This document shows positions 52,140 to 61,393 of a DNA stretch of 64,000 nucleotides, piece after piece. The stretch comes from Paucisalibacillus algeriensis (GTDB lineage Bacteria > Bacillota > Bacilli > Bacillales > Amphibacillaceae). The position numbers were made by a program, and so were the translations under genes. The first letter of the stretch is position 1. Every line of letters begins with the position of its first letter. The notes beneath the pieces were generated by a model that saw only the letters and a list, made by a program, of their open reading frames with translations, was not told the DNA's origin and ran no database searches. The DNA lies in NCBI RefSeq assembly GCF_000577245.1, contig NZ_CBYO010000004.1:62001-126000 (forward strand), read 5' to 3'.

Positions 52140-52224
52140 CTATTATTAGTATACTGCTTTTTCTATAAATTGCAACCATTATTTGGTATGATAATAATTA
52201 GATTTTAATAAAGGGGATTATTTG

Positions 52225-53040
52225 ATGGAGTGGAAAAATATTTATCGTGGGTTGATTATGGGGGCAAGTGATGTAATTCCTGGTGTTAGTGGTGGAACTA
52301 TTGCGGTATTACTCGGAATTTATGATCGATTGATAGCTGCTATTAATGGTTTAGTTAGCAAGGACTGGAAAAAACAATTAGGCTTCCTTGTACCGTTAGG
52401 AATTGGTGTCGTATCTGCAATTCTTTTATTAAGCCACTTAATCGAGTGGTTGTTCGAACATTATCCTGGCCCAACCCAATTTTTCTTTTTGGGGCTAATC
52501 ATTGGGATATTGCCATATTTATTTAACCAAGCAGATGTTAAGGTGAACTTCAAAGTAAACCATTATATTTTCCTTGTTATTGGAGCCTTAGCTGTGGGTT
52601 CGATGATATTTCTTCATGAAAGTGAAGGAATGGTAATAGAGAATATTACCCTTTCAACATATATTTTGTTATTTTTCTCTGGCTTTATTGCTAGTGCGGC
52701 AATGATACTTCCAGGTATCAGTGGTTCTTTTATTTTACTGGTTTTTGGTGTATATTCAACAGTTATTAGTGCCATTAGTAATCTGCAATTGGATATTATT
52801 GCTGTTGTCGGTTTCGGGATTCTTCTTGGTATCATTACGATGAGCAAGATAATCAATTTCTTTCTAATTAATTATCGAAATGCAACATTTTCTTTAATTA
52901 TCGGTTTAGTAATCGGATCAATCTTTGTTGTATTTCCAGGTTGGCCTGAATCAACCACTTCATTATTATTAAGTGTTGTTACTTTTGCAGCTGGTTTATT
53001 TGTCGCATATATATTAGGAAAAGTAGAATATAAAGAGTAG
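52225..53040 (+). CDS. DUF368 family polyprenyl-phosphate transporter (PopT-like)
   Basis: 271-residue integral membrane protein with about eight to nine helices and the two DUF368 repeats: GLIMGASDVIPGVSGGTIAVL near the N-terminus and ASAAMILPGISGSFILLVFG in the middle. DUF368 proteins (PopT) have been implicated in recycling undecaprenyl phosphate across the membrane in S. aureus and other bacteria. AAGGGG precedes the ATG at 52225; the TTG three bases earlier is in frame but less likely. It is divergent from the PadR operon, and regulation by PadR is possible but not shown. Confidence 0.88.
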   Translation: MEWKNIYRGLIMGASDVIPGVSGGTIAVLLGIYDRLIAAINGLVSKDWKKQLGFLVPLGIGVVSAILLLSHLIEWLFEHYPGPTQFFFLGLIIGILPYLFNQADVKVNFKVNHYIFLVIGALAVGSMIFLHESEGMVIENITLSTYILLFFSGFIASAAMILPGISGSFILLVFGVYSTVISAISNLQLDIIAVVGFGILLGIITMSKIINFFLINYRNATFSLIIGLVIGSIFVVFPGWPESTTSLLLSVVTFAAGLFVAYILGKVEYKE

Positions 53041-53109
53041 GCAAACTGTGAGACAAACGTTTGTTTAATAGATACAATAGGGATAAGATTTTAAAGGAGA
53101 GTTGATTAT

Positions 53110-53430
53110 ATGGAATACATTCAAACAATGGATAGATTCAATGAGGTTATTCAAAGCGAAAAACCAGTGATTATAAAATTCTTTGCTGATTGGTGTCCGG
53201 ATTGTAAGAGAATGGACATGTTTATCGATGGAATTCTGGATGAGTTTAATAACTATGAGTGGTATGAGGTAAATACAGATGAAATAGAAGGAATTGCCGG
53301 TACATATGAAGTAATGGGTATTCCAAGTATTCTAATTTTCCAAAACGGAGAAAAACTAGCACATCAGCATAGTGCTTATACAAAAACTCCTGAGTCTGTA
53401 ACAGAATTTTTACATCAACAATTAGGGTAA
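53110..53430 (+). CDS. Thioredoxin-family protein (CPDC motif)
   Basis: 106-residue thioredoxin fold: FADWCPDCKRMD with a CPDC active site in place of CGPC, and the cis-Pro loop VMGIPSILIFQNGEK. The acidic residue between the cysteines should alter redox potential, so it may act as a specialised reductase or oxidase. It resembles B. subtilis YdbP. GGAGAG precedes the ATG. Own terminator downstream. Confidence 0.88.
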   Translation: MEYIQTMDRFNEVIQSEKPVIIKFFADWCPDCKRMDMFIDGILDEFNNYEWYEVNTDEIEGIAGTYEVMGIPSILIFQNGEKLAHQHSAYTKTPESVTEFLHQQLG

Positions 53431-53434
53431 CAGA

Positions 53435-53466
53435 GAAGAGAATGTGCACATGCACATTCTCTTTTC
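53435..53466. terminator. Bidirectional terminator
   Basis: Perfect stem AGAGAATGTGCA/TGCACATTCTCT between convergent genes, T-rich on the plus side. Confidence 0.75.
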
Positions 53467-54112
53467 ATACTAATTCAAAGGATAACTTCCCATTATTGTT
53501 AAATGATATCTTCGAGTTTTGTAATGTAAATTGGTTGGTAATGCTTCGTTTATTTTTTAATTGATATAAATTAGTAAATGTTGCCTTATCGACACCACTG
53601 TAATTAATTTTGGTTATTACTTGAGGGTTGGAAATACTTTGTGTACATGGTCCTCCTGTTGGATTATGCCATTCAATTAAAAATGGCAGCATTCCTTCTG
53701 TTATATCATATTTCGGGAAAAGCATTCGCCATGATAAAAGAGTTCCGTCTGGACGGAGCCGTTTCCCGGGATAAGGACCATCAAATGGAATGTTATTCTC
53801 TTTAAAATGCTGAACATAATCGTCCATTTGATCGGTACGGAGTGCAAACTGAAATGGACCAGTTTCATTTTGATCCAGCATATATACTAGATGTGTTATT
53901 AAAGGATTATCACTTTTCATTGCTTTATCATAATTGTTTATCCCTAACCACTCAATATAAGCTTGGTTGGAAAAATATGCTAGGTAATTATAAGTTCCCC
54001 AATTCTCATGTTCCCCGCCTTTTACGGCTTTTACTGCAAATCGTTTATTATAAGTTATACTATCTTCTTCAGCGTTTCTACCAGCTATAACTATATGATC
54101 AAGTGCAAGCAT
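53465..54112 (-). CDS. Glyoxalase-like domain protein (PF13468 type)
   Basis: 215 residues: MLALDHIVIAGRNAEEDSI and ENWGTYNYLAYFSNQAYIEW open a VOC-like fold; YPGKRLRPDGTLLSWRMLFP and LPFLIEWHNPTGGP are characteristic of the Glyoxalase_3 family in Bacilli. Possible metal ligands are the first His and the Glu of IEWHNP. The C-terminal 50 residues are less conserved. Function unknown. It is convergent with the thioredoxin gene. Confidence 0.8.
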   Translation of the reverse strand: MLALDHIVIAGRNAEEDSITYNKRFAVKAVKGGEHENWGTYNYLAYFSNQAYIEWLGINNYDKAMKSDNPLITHLVYMLDQNETGPFQFALRTDQMDDYVQHFKENNIPFDGPYPGKRLRPDGTLLSWRMLFPKYDITEGMLPFLIEWHNPTGGPCTQSISNPQVITKINYSGVDKATFTNLYQLKNKRSITNQFTLQNSKISFNNNGKLSFELV

Positions 54113-54182
54113 GTCGATTCCTCCCTGTTTCTTGCTTCCATTATTTATCTTTTTCCCTTAAAAATCAATTTTAAAATCTGTT

Positions 54183-54201
54183 TTCTCATCACTTTCTAAT
54201 C
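54183..54201 (+). promoter_or_regulatory. Direct repeats upstream of the response-regulator gene
   Basis: TTCTCATC (54183-54190) and TTCTAATC (54194-54201), 11 bp apart, 9 bp upstream of a TATAGT -10 (54211-54216). The same repeat precedes the PepSY gene at 56286. Confidence 0.6.
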
Positions 54202-54247
54202 TTTATTTGTTATAGTAAACAAAAAGAACCAATAAGTAGGTGATTCA

Positions 54248-54931
54248 ATGGAACGGCCAATTATATTGATTGTAGAAGATGAAGAAAAGCTAAGTAGGGT
54301 TCTCCAACTTGAATTAGAATATGAAAATTATCGTACCCAAATAGCGGATAATGGGAAAGATGCCCTCCGCTTAATGCAGGAGAAGGAATGGGATTTGGTG
54401 CTATTAGATATCATGATTCCTGAATTGAGTGGATTAGAAGTGCTTCGAAGAATAAGGCGTATCGATGAAGACACACCAATCATACTTTTAACAGCTAGAG
54501 ATGCTGTACATGATAAAGTAAGTGGACTTGATATTGGTGCCAATGATTATGTCACAAAACCTTTTCAAATTGAAGAATTGCTTGCGCGTGTTCGAGTGCA
54601 TTTACGAAAGCCAATTGAGAAAAAGGTTAAGAAGGATGTACTTTCTGTTGGCGATTTGGTAGTTGATTTAGGTGCCCATGAAGTATCACGTGATGGAAAT
54701 AATATAGAGCTTACACCAAGAGAATATGATTTACTAGTATGCTTATTAAAGAATAAAAATTTAGTACTTACCCGTGATCAATTAATTGAGCAGGTTTGGG
54801 GATATGATTATTTTGGGGAAACAAATGTAGTAGATGTGTATGTTCGTTATTTACGGCAAAAAATTGATAAAGGATATCCACTCGCTTACATTCAAACCGT
54901 ACGTGGTGTCGGGTATACGATAAAGGATTAG
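54248..54931 (+). CDS. OmpR-family response regulator, YkoG/ArlR-like
   Basis: 227 residues: acidic pair in LIVEDEEKL, phosphoacceptor in LVLLDIMIPELSGLEV, ILLTARD and YVTKPFQIEELLARV, and a winged-helix domain ending VDVYVRYLRQKIDKGY ... VRGVGYTI. Followed 4 bp later by its kinase and then by a PepSY protein, the same order as ykoG-ykoH-ykoI of B. subtilis. Two 11-bp-spaced direct repeats overlap its promoter and suggest autoregulation. Confidence 0.87.
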   Translation: MERPIILIVEDEEKLSRVLQLELEYENYRTQIADNGKDALRLMQEKEWDLVLLDIMIPELSGLEVLRRIRRIDEDTPIILLTARDAVHDKVSGLDIGANDYVTKPFQIEELLARVRVHLRKPIEKKVKKDVLSVGDLVVDLGAHEVSRDGNNIELTPREYDLLVCLLKNKNLVLTRDQLIEQVWGYDYFGETNVVDVYVRYLRQKIDKGYPLAYIQTVRGVGYTIKD

Positions 54932-54935
54932 TCAT

Positions 54936-56273
54936 ATGAAATTACGAACTAAAATACAGTTATTTACAAGTATTTTCATGCTCGTGTTAATCATATTTAT
55001 TAATGCTTCCATTTATTTCTTGTTCTATCAAAACTCCGTTGAAAGTGAGTTAGATGAATTAACCGATCAAACTACTACCATTATCTCCAGAATGAAAGAA
55101 AACCAAGATATACCTCCTGGGGAATTGTTAAAAGCATTCATACCCGCAGATGGAATGATACGAGTATATCCAGAAATAGGAGAACCTCTTGTCCGTTCAA
55201 AACCGGATATAGATTACGAGAATTTTCCCGGAGAGTATTCTAATACGGAAGTAAGGGAAGTAATAACTTACCAAGAAGACCGTTATGCAGTTGTATCAAG
55301 ACCGATTATTTGGAGTACTAGTGAAATCGTAACGCTTCAAATAGTGAGGCAATTAGTAAGTCTAGAAGAAAACATGAAAAATCTACTTTATGTATTAATA
55401 CTGGCTTCCATCTTAATGATTGTCCCAATTATCATTGCTGGAAACTTATTGGCACGTTTTTTACTCCAACCAATAAAAGCCCTGATTAGCACGATGAGGG
55501 AGAATATGAAACATACGAAGTGGAAAAAGATCGAGTTGGATAATCGTTCTAAAGATGAGCTATATGAAATGGAAAAAACGTTTAATGAAATGATTGATTC
55601 TTTAAAAGACAACTATGAAATGCAGGAGATATTTGTTTCCGATGCATCACATGAATTGAAAACACCGATATCGATTGTAAAAAGCTATGCTCAGTTATTA
55701 GAGCGAAGAGGTAAGGATAACCCTGAACTTGTTAAGGAGTCGCTAGAAGCAATTCACTCCGAGGCAAATCGAATGCAAAAGCTAGTGGAACAAATGCTTT
55801 CTCTGGCTAAAAATAAAGAAGTTCAAAGTACTGAAAGTGTAAACGTAACAGAAATATTAGAAGAGACAATCGAAACTTTTATTGGGGCTTACGGTCGAGA
55901 AATTGAGCTTGAATTGAATACGCCAATATACATCCAAGGGGATCGCGACCAATTAAAACAAGTTATTTATATTCTAATTGATAATGCTCTCAAGTACAGT
56001 GACAGCTCTGTAAATGTCTCTACTGAAAAACAAGAAAACCAATTGTCTATCTCTGTTACAGACTATGGAGCTGGTATACCTAAAGAAGAGATCAATCGTC
56101 TTTTTGAAAGATTTTATCGCGTGGATAAAGCGAGAAGCCGGAATACAGGCGGGACTGGATTAGGTCTTGCAATTGCTAAAGCAATAATTAATTCACATGG
56201 TGGGACGATTGAAGTCGACAGTAAAATTGGAGAAGGAACAACCTTTAAAGTGGTACTGCCAATAAAAGAATAA
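54936..56273 (+). CDS. Sensor histidine kinase, YkoH/ArlS-like
   Basis: 445-residue kinase: TM1 (about 10-32), an extracellular domain of about 120 residues, TM2 (about 150-172), HAMP, H-box FVSDASHELKTPISIVKSYA, N-box IYILIDNALKYSDSS, G1 VTDYGAGIPKEEINRLFERF and G2 GGTGLGLAIAKAI. The stimulus is unknown; the PepSY protein encoded next door is exported and could act as its accessory sensor or target. Translationally close to the regulator gene. Confidence 0.87.
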   Translation: MKLRTKIQLFTSIFMLVLIIFINASIYFLFYQNSVESELDELTDQTTTIISRMKENQDIPPGELLKAFIPADGMIRVYPEIGEPLVRSKPDIDYENFPGEYSNTEVREVITYQEDRYAVVSRPIIWSTSEIVTLQIVRQLVSLEENMKNLLYVLILASILMIVPIIIAGNLLARFLLQPIKALISTMRENMKHTKWKKIELDNRSKDELYEMEKTFNEMIDSLKDNYEMQEIFVSDASHELKTPISIVKSYAQLLERRGKDNPELVKESLEAIHSEANRMQKLVEQMLSLAKNKEVQSTESVNVTEILEETIETFIGAYGREIELELNTPIYIQGDRDQLKQVIYILIDNALKYSDSSVNVSTEKQENQLSISVTDYGAGIPKEEINRLFERFYRVDKARSRNTGGTGLGLAIAKAIINSHGGTIEVDSKIGEGTTFKVVLPIKE

Positions 56274-56285
56274 TATCTATCTATT

Positions 56286-56304
56286 TTCTAATCAAATTCT
56301 AATC
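56286..56304 (+). promoter_or_regulatory. Direct repeats upstream of the PepSY gene
   Basis: TTCTAATC twice (56286-56293 and 56297-56304), 11-bp period, matching the site at 54183-54201 upstream of the response-regulator gene. Confidence 0.62.
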
Positions 56305-56372
56305 TTTCTCTCAGTGTTATTTCATTCTTGGGGTATATGATAAAGACAACAAGAACGAGGAGGAAACAAAAA

Positions 56373-57188
56373 ATGAAAATGAATAAAAAATTGATAATTA
56401 CCGTTTCAAGTGTAGCAATTGCATCTGTATTGGGTTTCGGTATTTACCATTCAAACGCAGCTCAAGCACAGCCTGAATTATCAGAAGAAGAAATTAGAGC
56501 ACTTGTTACTGAACAATATCCAGGGACTATTACGGAGGTTGACATCGATAAAGGATTTAACAAAGTCGTTTACGAGGTTGAAGTGGAAAGTGATGGGAAG
56601 GAATATGAAATCAAATTAGATGGTAACACTGGCGAAGTACTTAAATTAGAAGAAAAAGAAACTCGTAGTAATAACAATAATTCATCTGAACTAGCAATCA
56701 AGGAAAAAGATAATGCTGATGACAAATCAAAAAATGATAATGCAGATGACAAGAAAAAAGAAGATGTAAATACAGATAAGTCAAAAGACAAGAAAAGAGC
56801 AGCAATTAGTACAGATGAAGCGAAAAAAATTGCCTTAGCCGAATTTAATGGAACGATTAAAGAACTTGAGTTAGACGAGGATGATGACCGTCTAATATAT
56901 GAAATTGAGATTAAAAGTGAAAATGGCGAAGCAGAAATGGATATAGATGCCTATACTGGCGAAATTATTTCCATATCAATTGATCGGGTTATTACGGAAA
57001 CTATAGAAAAGAATACGGACACTGAACAACCAGCTACTAATAAGCCGGCAGATAAAAATCCAGCAACAAGTAAGCCTGCTAAGAGTAATGACGATGATAA
57101 CGACGACGACCGTGATGATGACTACGATGATGACCGTGATGACGATGACGACGATGACAACAATGATGATGACGGAGACGATGATTAA
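56373..57188 (+). CDS. Exported PepSY-domain protein with Asp-rich tail (YkoI-like)
   Basis: 271 residues: signal sequence (KKLIITVSSVAIASVLGFGI), two PepSY domains (about 30-90, EEEIRALVTEQYPGTITEVD; and about 140-200, TDEAKKIALAEFNGTIKELE), a Lys/Asp linker, then a Pro/Ala spacer and a C-terminal tail of about 35 residues composed almost only of Asp with scattered Asn, Arg, Tyr and Gly. No sorting signal. The tail could bind Ca or other cations. GAGGAGG supports the ATG at 56373. Directly downstream of the two-component genes, with its own shared operator. Confidence 0.85.
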   Translation: MKMNKKLIITVSSVAIASVLGFGIYHSNAAQAQPELSEEEIRALVTEQYPGTITEVDIDKGFNKVVYEVEVESDGKEYEIKLDGNTGEVLKLEEKETRSNNNNSSELAIKEKDNADDKSKNDNADDKKKEDVNTDKSKDKKRAAISTDEAKKIALAEFNGTIKELELDEDDDRLIYEIEIKSENGEAEMDIDAYTGEIISISIDRVITETIEKNTDTEQPATNKPADKNPATSKPAKSNDDDNDDDRDDDYDDDRDDDDDDDNNDDDGDDD

Positions 57189-57205
57189 ACTCAAGATATA
57201 ATAAA

Positions 57206-57240
57206 ATGGAGCTACTATCGGTAGCTCCATTCGTTTTTTT
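57206..57240. terminator. Bidirectional terminator
   Basis: Perfect 10-bp stem ATGGAGCTAC/GTAGCTCCAT followed by T7, between convergent genes. Confidence 0.87.
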
Positions 57241-58810
57241 ATGGTTTTACAGTATAATTCGAATGTACCTCAGTCTTAACAGTCTTATACTTTTCAAAGT
57301 ATCCATGAATTAATTCAACCATATCTTTTTGGATTTCCTTAACAACAGGTTTATCTTTAAACATGTCATAATTCCCGCCACCAGTTGCACGATAATTATT
57401 CATGACAACAGGATAAGTATTATTTTCTTGTAAAGGCTCACCCTTATAGAGAATGTCTTCTACTCGAGAACCAATAGGCTTGGAAACATGGATAGTATAG
57501 TTGAGTCCTTCCCACATATCGTAATTATAGTGCTGTGGTTTTGGGGTAACATACGTAGGATTAACTGTAATAGTTTGATTGGAATCTAAGTCAAAGTATT
57601 CGGCAGTTTTTTCTAATGCTCGCTTTATATCCTTTCCAGTCAGTTCTAAAACAACAAGTGTATTTGGATACATATAATTAGAGACAATATCCCTCATGGT
57701 TACAACATTCTGGAATCCCTTTGATTCATTATTTAATAATGCGGTTACGGAAATATCAGCCCCACTTGCCTCTAATTGTACGTTCTGAATAAATTGGATA
57801 AAGGGATGTTTACTTACCCGAGCTTTAAAAGGATCTTGAATCATCATGTCACCATCAATATAACCTGTTGGCAGATCAAGCCATTGTTGAGTGGAAGTTT
57901 CCATTTCCTTCATATAATTCAAGACATCCGGATCAGGTTCAATATTTCCTACGGATAAAATTTCAGCTTCTTTTCGAGAAACCTGCCATTTTTTCTCTAA
58001 CTGCTTCATTTCGATATCGATGGAACCGTACATTTTCCCATTATTACCGGGTTGAGCAATAAGTACGCCATTGATTTCCCCAGTTAAGATACGATGCTGG
58101 TGACCGGTTAACAGTACATCGAGTCCTTCGATTTCTTGACACATGGCATACCCTTGATTTTCCCCAGTAAGTGATTCAGTTGGCTGCCCAGTTTCAATAT
58201 CGCGTTCAAATCCACCATGATAAGACGCAATAACTAAATCAGGTTTCTCCTTTTCGCGAATGTAATTCACCCAAGTCTTTAATGTTTCTAATGCATCTCT
58301 AAATTGTATACCATCAATATGCCCAGGAGACTCCCAATTTGGAATATAATGGGTAGTGACACCTACAATAGCAATTTTTACTCCATTACCTAATGACTTC
58401 ATAATATAAGGCTTTCCGAAGTAAGGTTCACCTTGTTTGTTTACGAGATTTGCAGAAAGCCATGGATAGTTTGATTGATCAATAGCATCTTGTAGGACAG
58501 TCTTTCCGAAATTAAATTCATGATTTCCAATAACACCTGCATCTATTCCTAGAAGATTCATAATTCCAACCATCGGATTTTCTTTATCTGCATGTTCTTT
58601 TACATAATGAGTCATTAACGGTGTACCTTGAATTAAGTCACCATTGTCCAGTATTAGTATATTTTCATTTTCATTGCGAGCACGTTTCACAATAGAGGCG
58701 TATTTTGCTAAACCGAGATTTGCCGGTTCATTAGTTCCATATAGAATTGGCATTGCATTTCCATGAATATCACTTGTATAGATGATTTTTATAGTAGCTG
58801 TCTGTGACAA
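57239..58810 (-). CDS. 5'-nucleotidase/2',3'-cyclic phosphodiesterase family metallophosphatase
   Basis: 523-residue protein of the UshA/CpdB type: metallophosphoesterase motifs YTSDIHGNAMP, LDNGDLIQGTPL, IGNHEFNFG and LLTGHQHRIL, then the C-terminal nucleotidase domain (RDIVSNYMYPNTLVVLELTG, NNYRATGGGNYDMF). No signal peptide is present, unlike extracellular relatives, so it acts in the cytoplasm. It follows the phn transporter genes in the same direction, separated by a hairpin. A role in dephosphorylating imported nucleotides or organophosphates is inferred. TTG start with AAAGGA upstream. Confidence 0.87.
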   Translation of the reverse strand: MSQTATIKIIYTSDIHGNAMPILYGTNEPANLGLAKYASIVKRARNENENILILDNGDLIQGTPLMTHYVKEHADKENPMVGIMNLLGIDAGVIGNHEFNFGKTVLQDAIDQSNYPWLSANLVNKQGEPYFGKPYIMKSLGNGVKIAIVGVTTHYIPNWESPGHIDGIQFRDALETLKTWVNYIREKEKPDLVIASYHGGFERDIETGQPTESLTGENQGYAMCQEIEGLDVLLTGHQHRILTGEINGVLIAQPGNNGKMYGSIDIEMKQLEKKWQVSRKEAEILSVGNIEPDPDVLNYMKEMETSTQQWLDLPTGYIDGDMMIQDPFKARVSKHPFIQFIQNVQLEASGADISVTALLNNESKGFQNVVTMRDIVSNYMYPNTLVVLELTGKDIKRALEKTAEYFDLDSNQTITVNPTYVTPKPQHYNYDMWEGLNYTIHVSKPIGSRVEDILYKGEPLQENNTYPVVMNNYRATGGGNYDMFKDKPVVKEIQKDMVELIHGYFEKYKTVKTEVHSNYTVKP

Positions 58811-58827
58811 AATCTACATCCTTTCTA

Positions 58828-58872
58828 ACAAAAGAAACGAAATGGAGAAGGCTCTCTCCAATTTCGTTTCTT
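58828..58872 (-). terminator. Hairpin between phnE and the nucleotidase gene
   Basis: About 17-bp stem (58832-58848, 58855-58872, one bulge) followed by TTTTGTT on the minus strand. It may attenuate the distal gene. Confidence 0.75.
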
Positions 58873-58885
58873 ATTACTAATGGTC

Positions 58886-59686
58886 TTATACTATTTTACG
58901 TCTAATTCTTGCCGATGCAAAGTCAATTACAGTAACAACAATAATAATGGAGAATAAGATCATACCCATTTCATTCCAGTTACGGTTACTTGATGCAAAA
59001 ATAACCATTGTACCGATACCACCAGCACCAACGATACCTAAGATAGAAGAAGCACGAATGTCTACTTCAAAGCGATAAATCGCATAGGATAGGAACTCCG
59101 GTGTAATTTGTGGTATTACACCATAGAATAAGATTTGGATTTTATTTGCTCCATTTGCTTCCATTGCTTGGACAACTTCCATATCAATAGATTCAATGAT
59201 CTCAGAAAACATTTTACCGAGCATACCCGTTGACCCGATTGCAATAGCAAGAACTCCTGCAAAGGCGTTTGGACCAACTGCTACTACGAAAAGGATTGCT
59301 AAGATTAGATCTGGGAATGCACGAATAGCGGATAGTATCCATTTTCCGATTGTAGAAGTAACTTTTCCGCCCATCATATTTTGAGCTGCTAAGAATGATA
59401 GTGGTACTGCTAATACCGCAGCCATCAAAGATCCTGCAAATGCAATAAACACTGTTTCTAGCATTGCAGCGCCTACATCACCAGCTGCTGCCCAATCGGG
59501 GCTAAGTAGTTTTGGTATAACACGATGGAAATTATTGATGGAACGTTCGATTGCCCGACTCCAATCAATATTAATTGTCGTGAATGTCCAAACATATAAA
59601 GCAACCACTAAAAGTAAAATAACGATTGTACGAACTTTCTTAAATAAAGATTTTTCAGGCTTTGGAGGTAATTGAAGTTTTTCCAT
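58886..59686 (-). CDS. phnE: Phosphonate-type ABC permease PhnE (second copy)
   Basis: 266 residues with about six membrane helices and the PhnE motif FSEIIESIDMEVVQAMEANGA-NKIQ (EAA loop), plus ILGIVGAGGIGTMV near the C-terminus. The basic start KPEKSLFKKVRT is cytoplasmic. The stop of the upstream permease overlaps its ATG. Together the two PhnE proteins form the channel. Confidence 0.88.
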   Translation of the reverse strand: MEKLQLPPKPEKSLFKKVRTIVILLLVVALYVWTFTTINIDWSRAIERSINNFHRVIPKLLSPDWAAAGDVGAAMLETVFIAFAGSLMAAVLAVPLSFLAAQNMMGGKVTSTIGKWILSAIRAFPDLILAILFVVAVGPNAFAGVLAIAIGSTGMLGKMFSEIIESIDMEVVQAMEANGANKIQILFYGVIPQITPEFLSYAIYRFEVDIRASSILGIVGAGGIGTMVIFASSNRNWNEMGMILFSIIIVVTVIDFASARIRRKIV

Positions 59687-60495
59687 TATAACAATGCCTC
59701 CCTTAGCTTATTACTAATAAATTCAATAATAAGTACAGTTGCGAATATAACAATAATAATCGTCATAGCATTTGGATAGTTGTAGAACTTGAGTTGTTGG
59801 TTTAATACGAGACCGATACCACCGGCACCTACCATACCTAGAACAACTGACGCACGAATATTGATTTCAAATACATATAACACTAGTGATGTAAATTGCG
59901 GTGCCACCTGTGGCACTAAAGAATACCAGATTACTTGAAACACATTTCCTCCAGAAGCTCTCATTGCTTCTAGTGGGTTCATGTCCACGGATTCAATCGT
60001 TTCACTAATTAATTTTGCTAGAATACCTAGTGAGAAAACAGTTAATGCTAATATACCAGGGAATATCCCTACACCAAAAAGACCTACAAAGATAACAGCT
60101 AAAACTAAATCTGGAATCGTACGTAATAGGTTTAATAATGTTCTAGTTAAGTAATATAATGGCTTAAACGTTGTAATATTTTGTGCAGACAAAACTGCTA
60201 ATGGTACAGTTAAAATTCCTGCAATAGATGTTGCAATTATTGCCATTTTAATTGTTTCTAACATGGAATTCCAAATTGCAGATAAGATTGCAAAGTTTGG
60301 TGGAAAGAACTTTTCAATTACAACATACATGTTACCGAGAGCACCACTAAATCCGCCTACCATTTGCTCTTGTGTTTTATACATACTGAAAATATAAATC
60401 CCTAATACAACAAAAAAGATAATAGTAACCTGCATTTTTGTCTTAGCAGGGTAAAGTGACATTGACTTTTGCGTTAACGAGTTTTTATTAGTCAC
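59686..60495 (-). CDS. phnE: Phosphonate-type ABC permease PhnE (first copy)
   Basis: 269 residues, about six helices. The EAA-like loop is ISETIESVDMNPLEAMRASG, and the end motif VLGMVGAGGIGLVLNQQL is conserved. GTG start, sharing one base with the phnC stop codon, so translation is coupled. Paralogous to the following permease. Confidence 0.88.
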   Translation of the reverse strand: MTNKNSLTQKSMSLYPAKTKMQVTIIFFVVLGIYIFSMYKTQEQMVGGFSGALGNMYVVIEKFFPPNFAILSAIWNSMLETIKMAIIATSIAGILTVPLAVLSAQNITTFKPLYYLTRTLLNLLRTIPDLVLAVIFVGLFGVGIFPGILALTVFSLGILAKLISETIESVDMNPLEAMRASGGNVFQVIWYSLVPQVAPQFTSLVLYVFEINIRASVVLGMVGAGGIGLVLNQQLKFYNYPNAMTIIIVIFATVLIIEFISNKLREALL

Positions 60496-61268
60496 TATTC
60501 TTGTGCACCCCCACGCAAGTCATCCTCGCGAATAGAACGGCCATAAATTTCTTCAAATGTTTTTTCTGTAACTTCAGAAACAGGTCCGTCAAACACCACT
60601 TCACCTGCTCGCATTCCGATAATACGATCCGCATATTCCATTGCCATATCAATAAAGTGCAAGTTGACAATGGTTGTAATATTATCTTCTTTATTAATCT
60701 TTCTTAGATAAGTCATTACCTGATGAGAAGTTGGTGGGTCAAGTGATGCAACAGGCTCATCAGCTAATATATACTTTGGTTTTTGGGTTAAAACACGGGC
60801 GATACTAACACGTTGCTGTTGTCCGCCACTTAATTCATCAGCACGGTTATAAAGCTTCTCTGCAATATTAACACGATTTAAATTGCCATATGCCAATGCT
60901 TTATCCTCTTTTGAATATAGATTAAAAATGGAACGTAATGTACCCGTATGACCTAATCTACCAGCAAGTACATTTTTAAATACGTTAGTACGTTTTACTA
61001 GATTATAATTTTGGAAAATCATACCAACCTTTGTGCGGAGTTTACGAAGATTTTTACCCTTATACGTTAAAATATCTTCACTATCTACTAGAAGAGAGCC
61101 AGATGTAGGAGTAACTAATCGATTAATACTACGGATAAACGTAGACTTTCCGGCACCTGATAATCCAACAATAACGACAAATTCACCATCATTGATTTTT
61201 ACATTGATGTTTTTCAACCCTTCTGTACCATTTGGATAGACAAGGCCAACATTCTTAAATTCTATCAT
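60495..61268 (-). CDS. phnC: Phosphonate-type ABC transporter ATPase PhnC
   Basis: 257 residues: Walker A GLSGAGKST, signature LSGGQQQRVSIARVL, Walker B YILADEPVASLDP and the switch His in VNLHFIDMAMEYADR. The insertion GTLRSIFNLYSKEDKALAY between Walker A and signature is typical of PhnC. GGAGG precedes the ATG. First of phnCEE. Confidence 0.92.
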   Translation of the reverse strand: MIEFKNVGLVYPNGTEGLKNINVKINDGEFVVIVGLSGAGKSTFIRSINRLVTPTSGSLLVDSEDILTYKGKNLRKLRTKVGMIFQNYNLVKRTNVFKNVLAGRLGHTGTLRSIFNLYSKEDKALAYGNLNRVNIAEKLYNRADELSGGQQQRVSIARVLTQKPKYILADEPVASLDPPTSHQVMTYLRKINKEDNITTIVNLHFIDMAMEYADRIIGMRAGEVVFDGPVSEVTEKTFEEIYGRSIREDDLRGGAQE

Positions 61269-61340
61269 TACAAATCCTCCAATAAATAAGGCGTTTTTTT
61301 CTCATTCATTGTACCATTTTTCTACAATTTATAACATAAC

Positions 61341-61370
61341 AAAAGGGAAGTATAACTACCCTTCCCTTTT
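61341..61370 (-). terminator. Hairpin between phnD and phnC
   Basis: Perfect 10-bp stem AAAAGGGAAG/CTTCCCTTTT with a 10-nt loop in the 125-bp gap. It probably lowers expression of phnCEE relative to the binding-protein gene. Confidence 0.6.
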
Positions 61371-61393
61371 GATATTTTATTATTATTTTTCTA

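Noticed and set aside
56976-57230. Minus-strand frame encoding a Val/Ile-rich hydrophobic protein opposite the PepSY tail
   Set aside because: It is the reverse complement of the Asp-codon repeat (GAT/GAC reads as ATC/GTC); a composition artefact.
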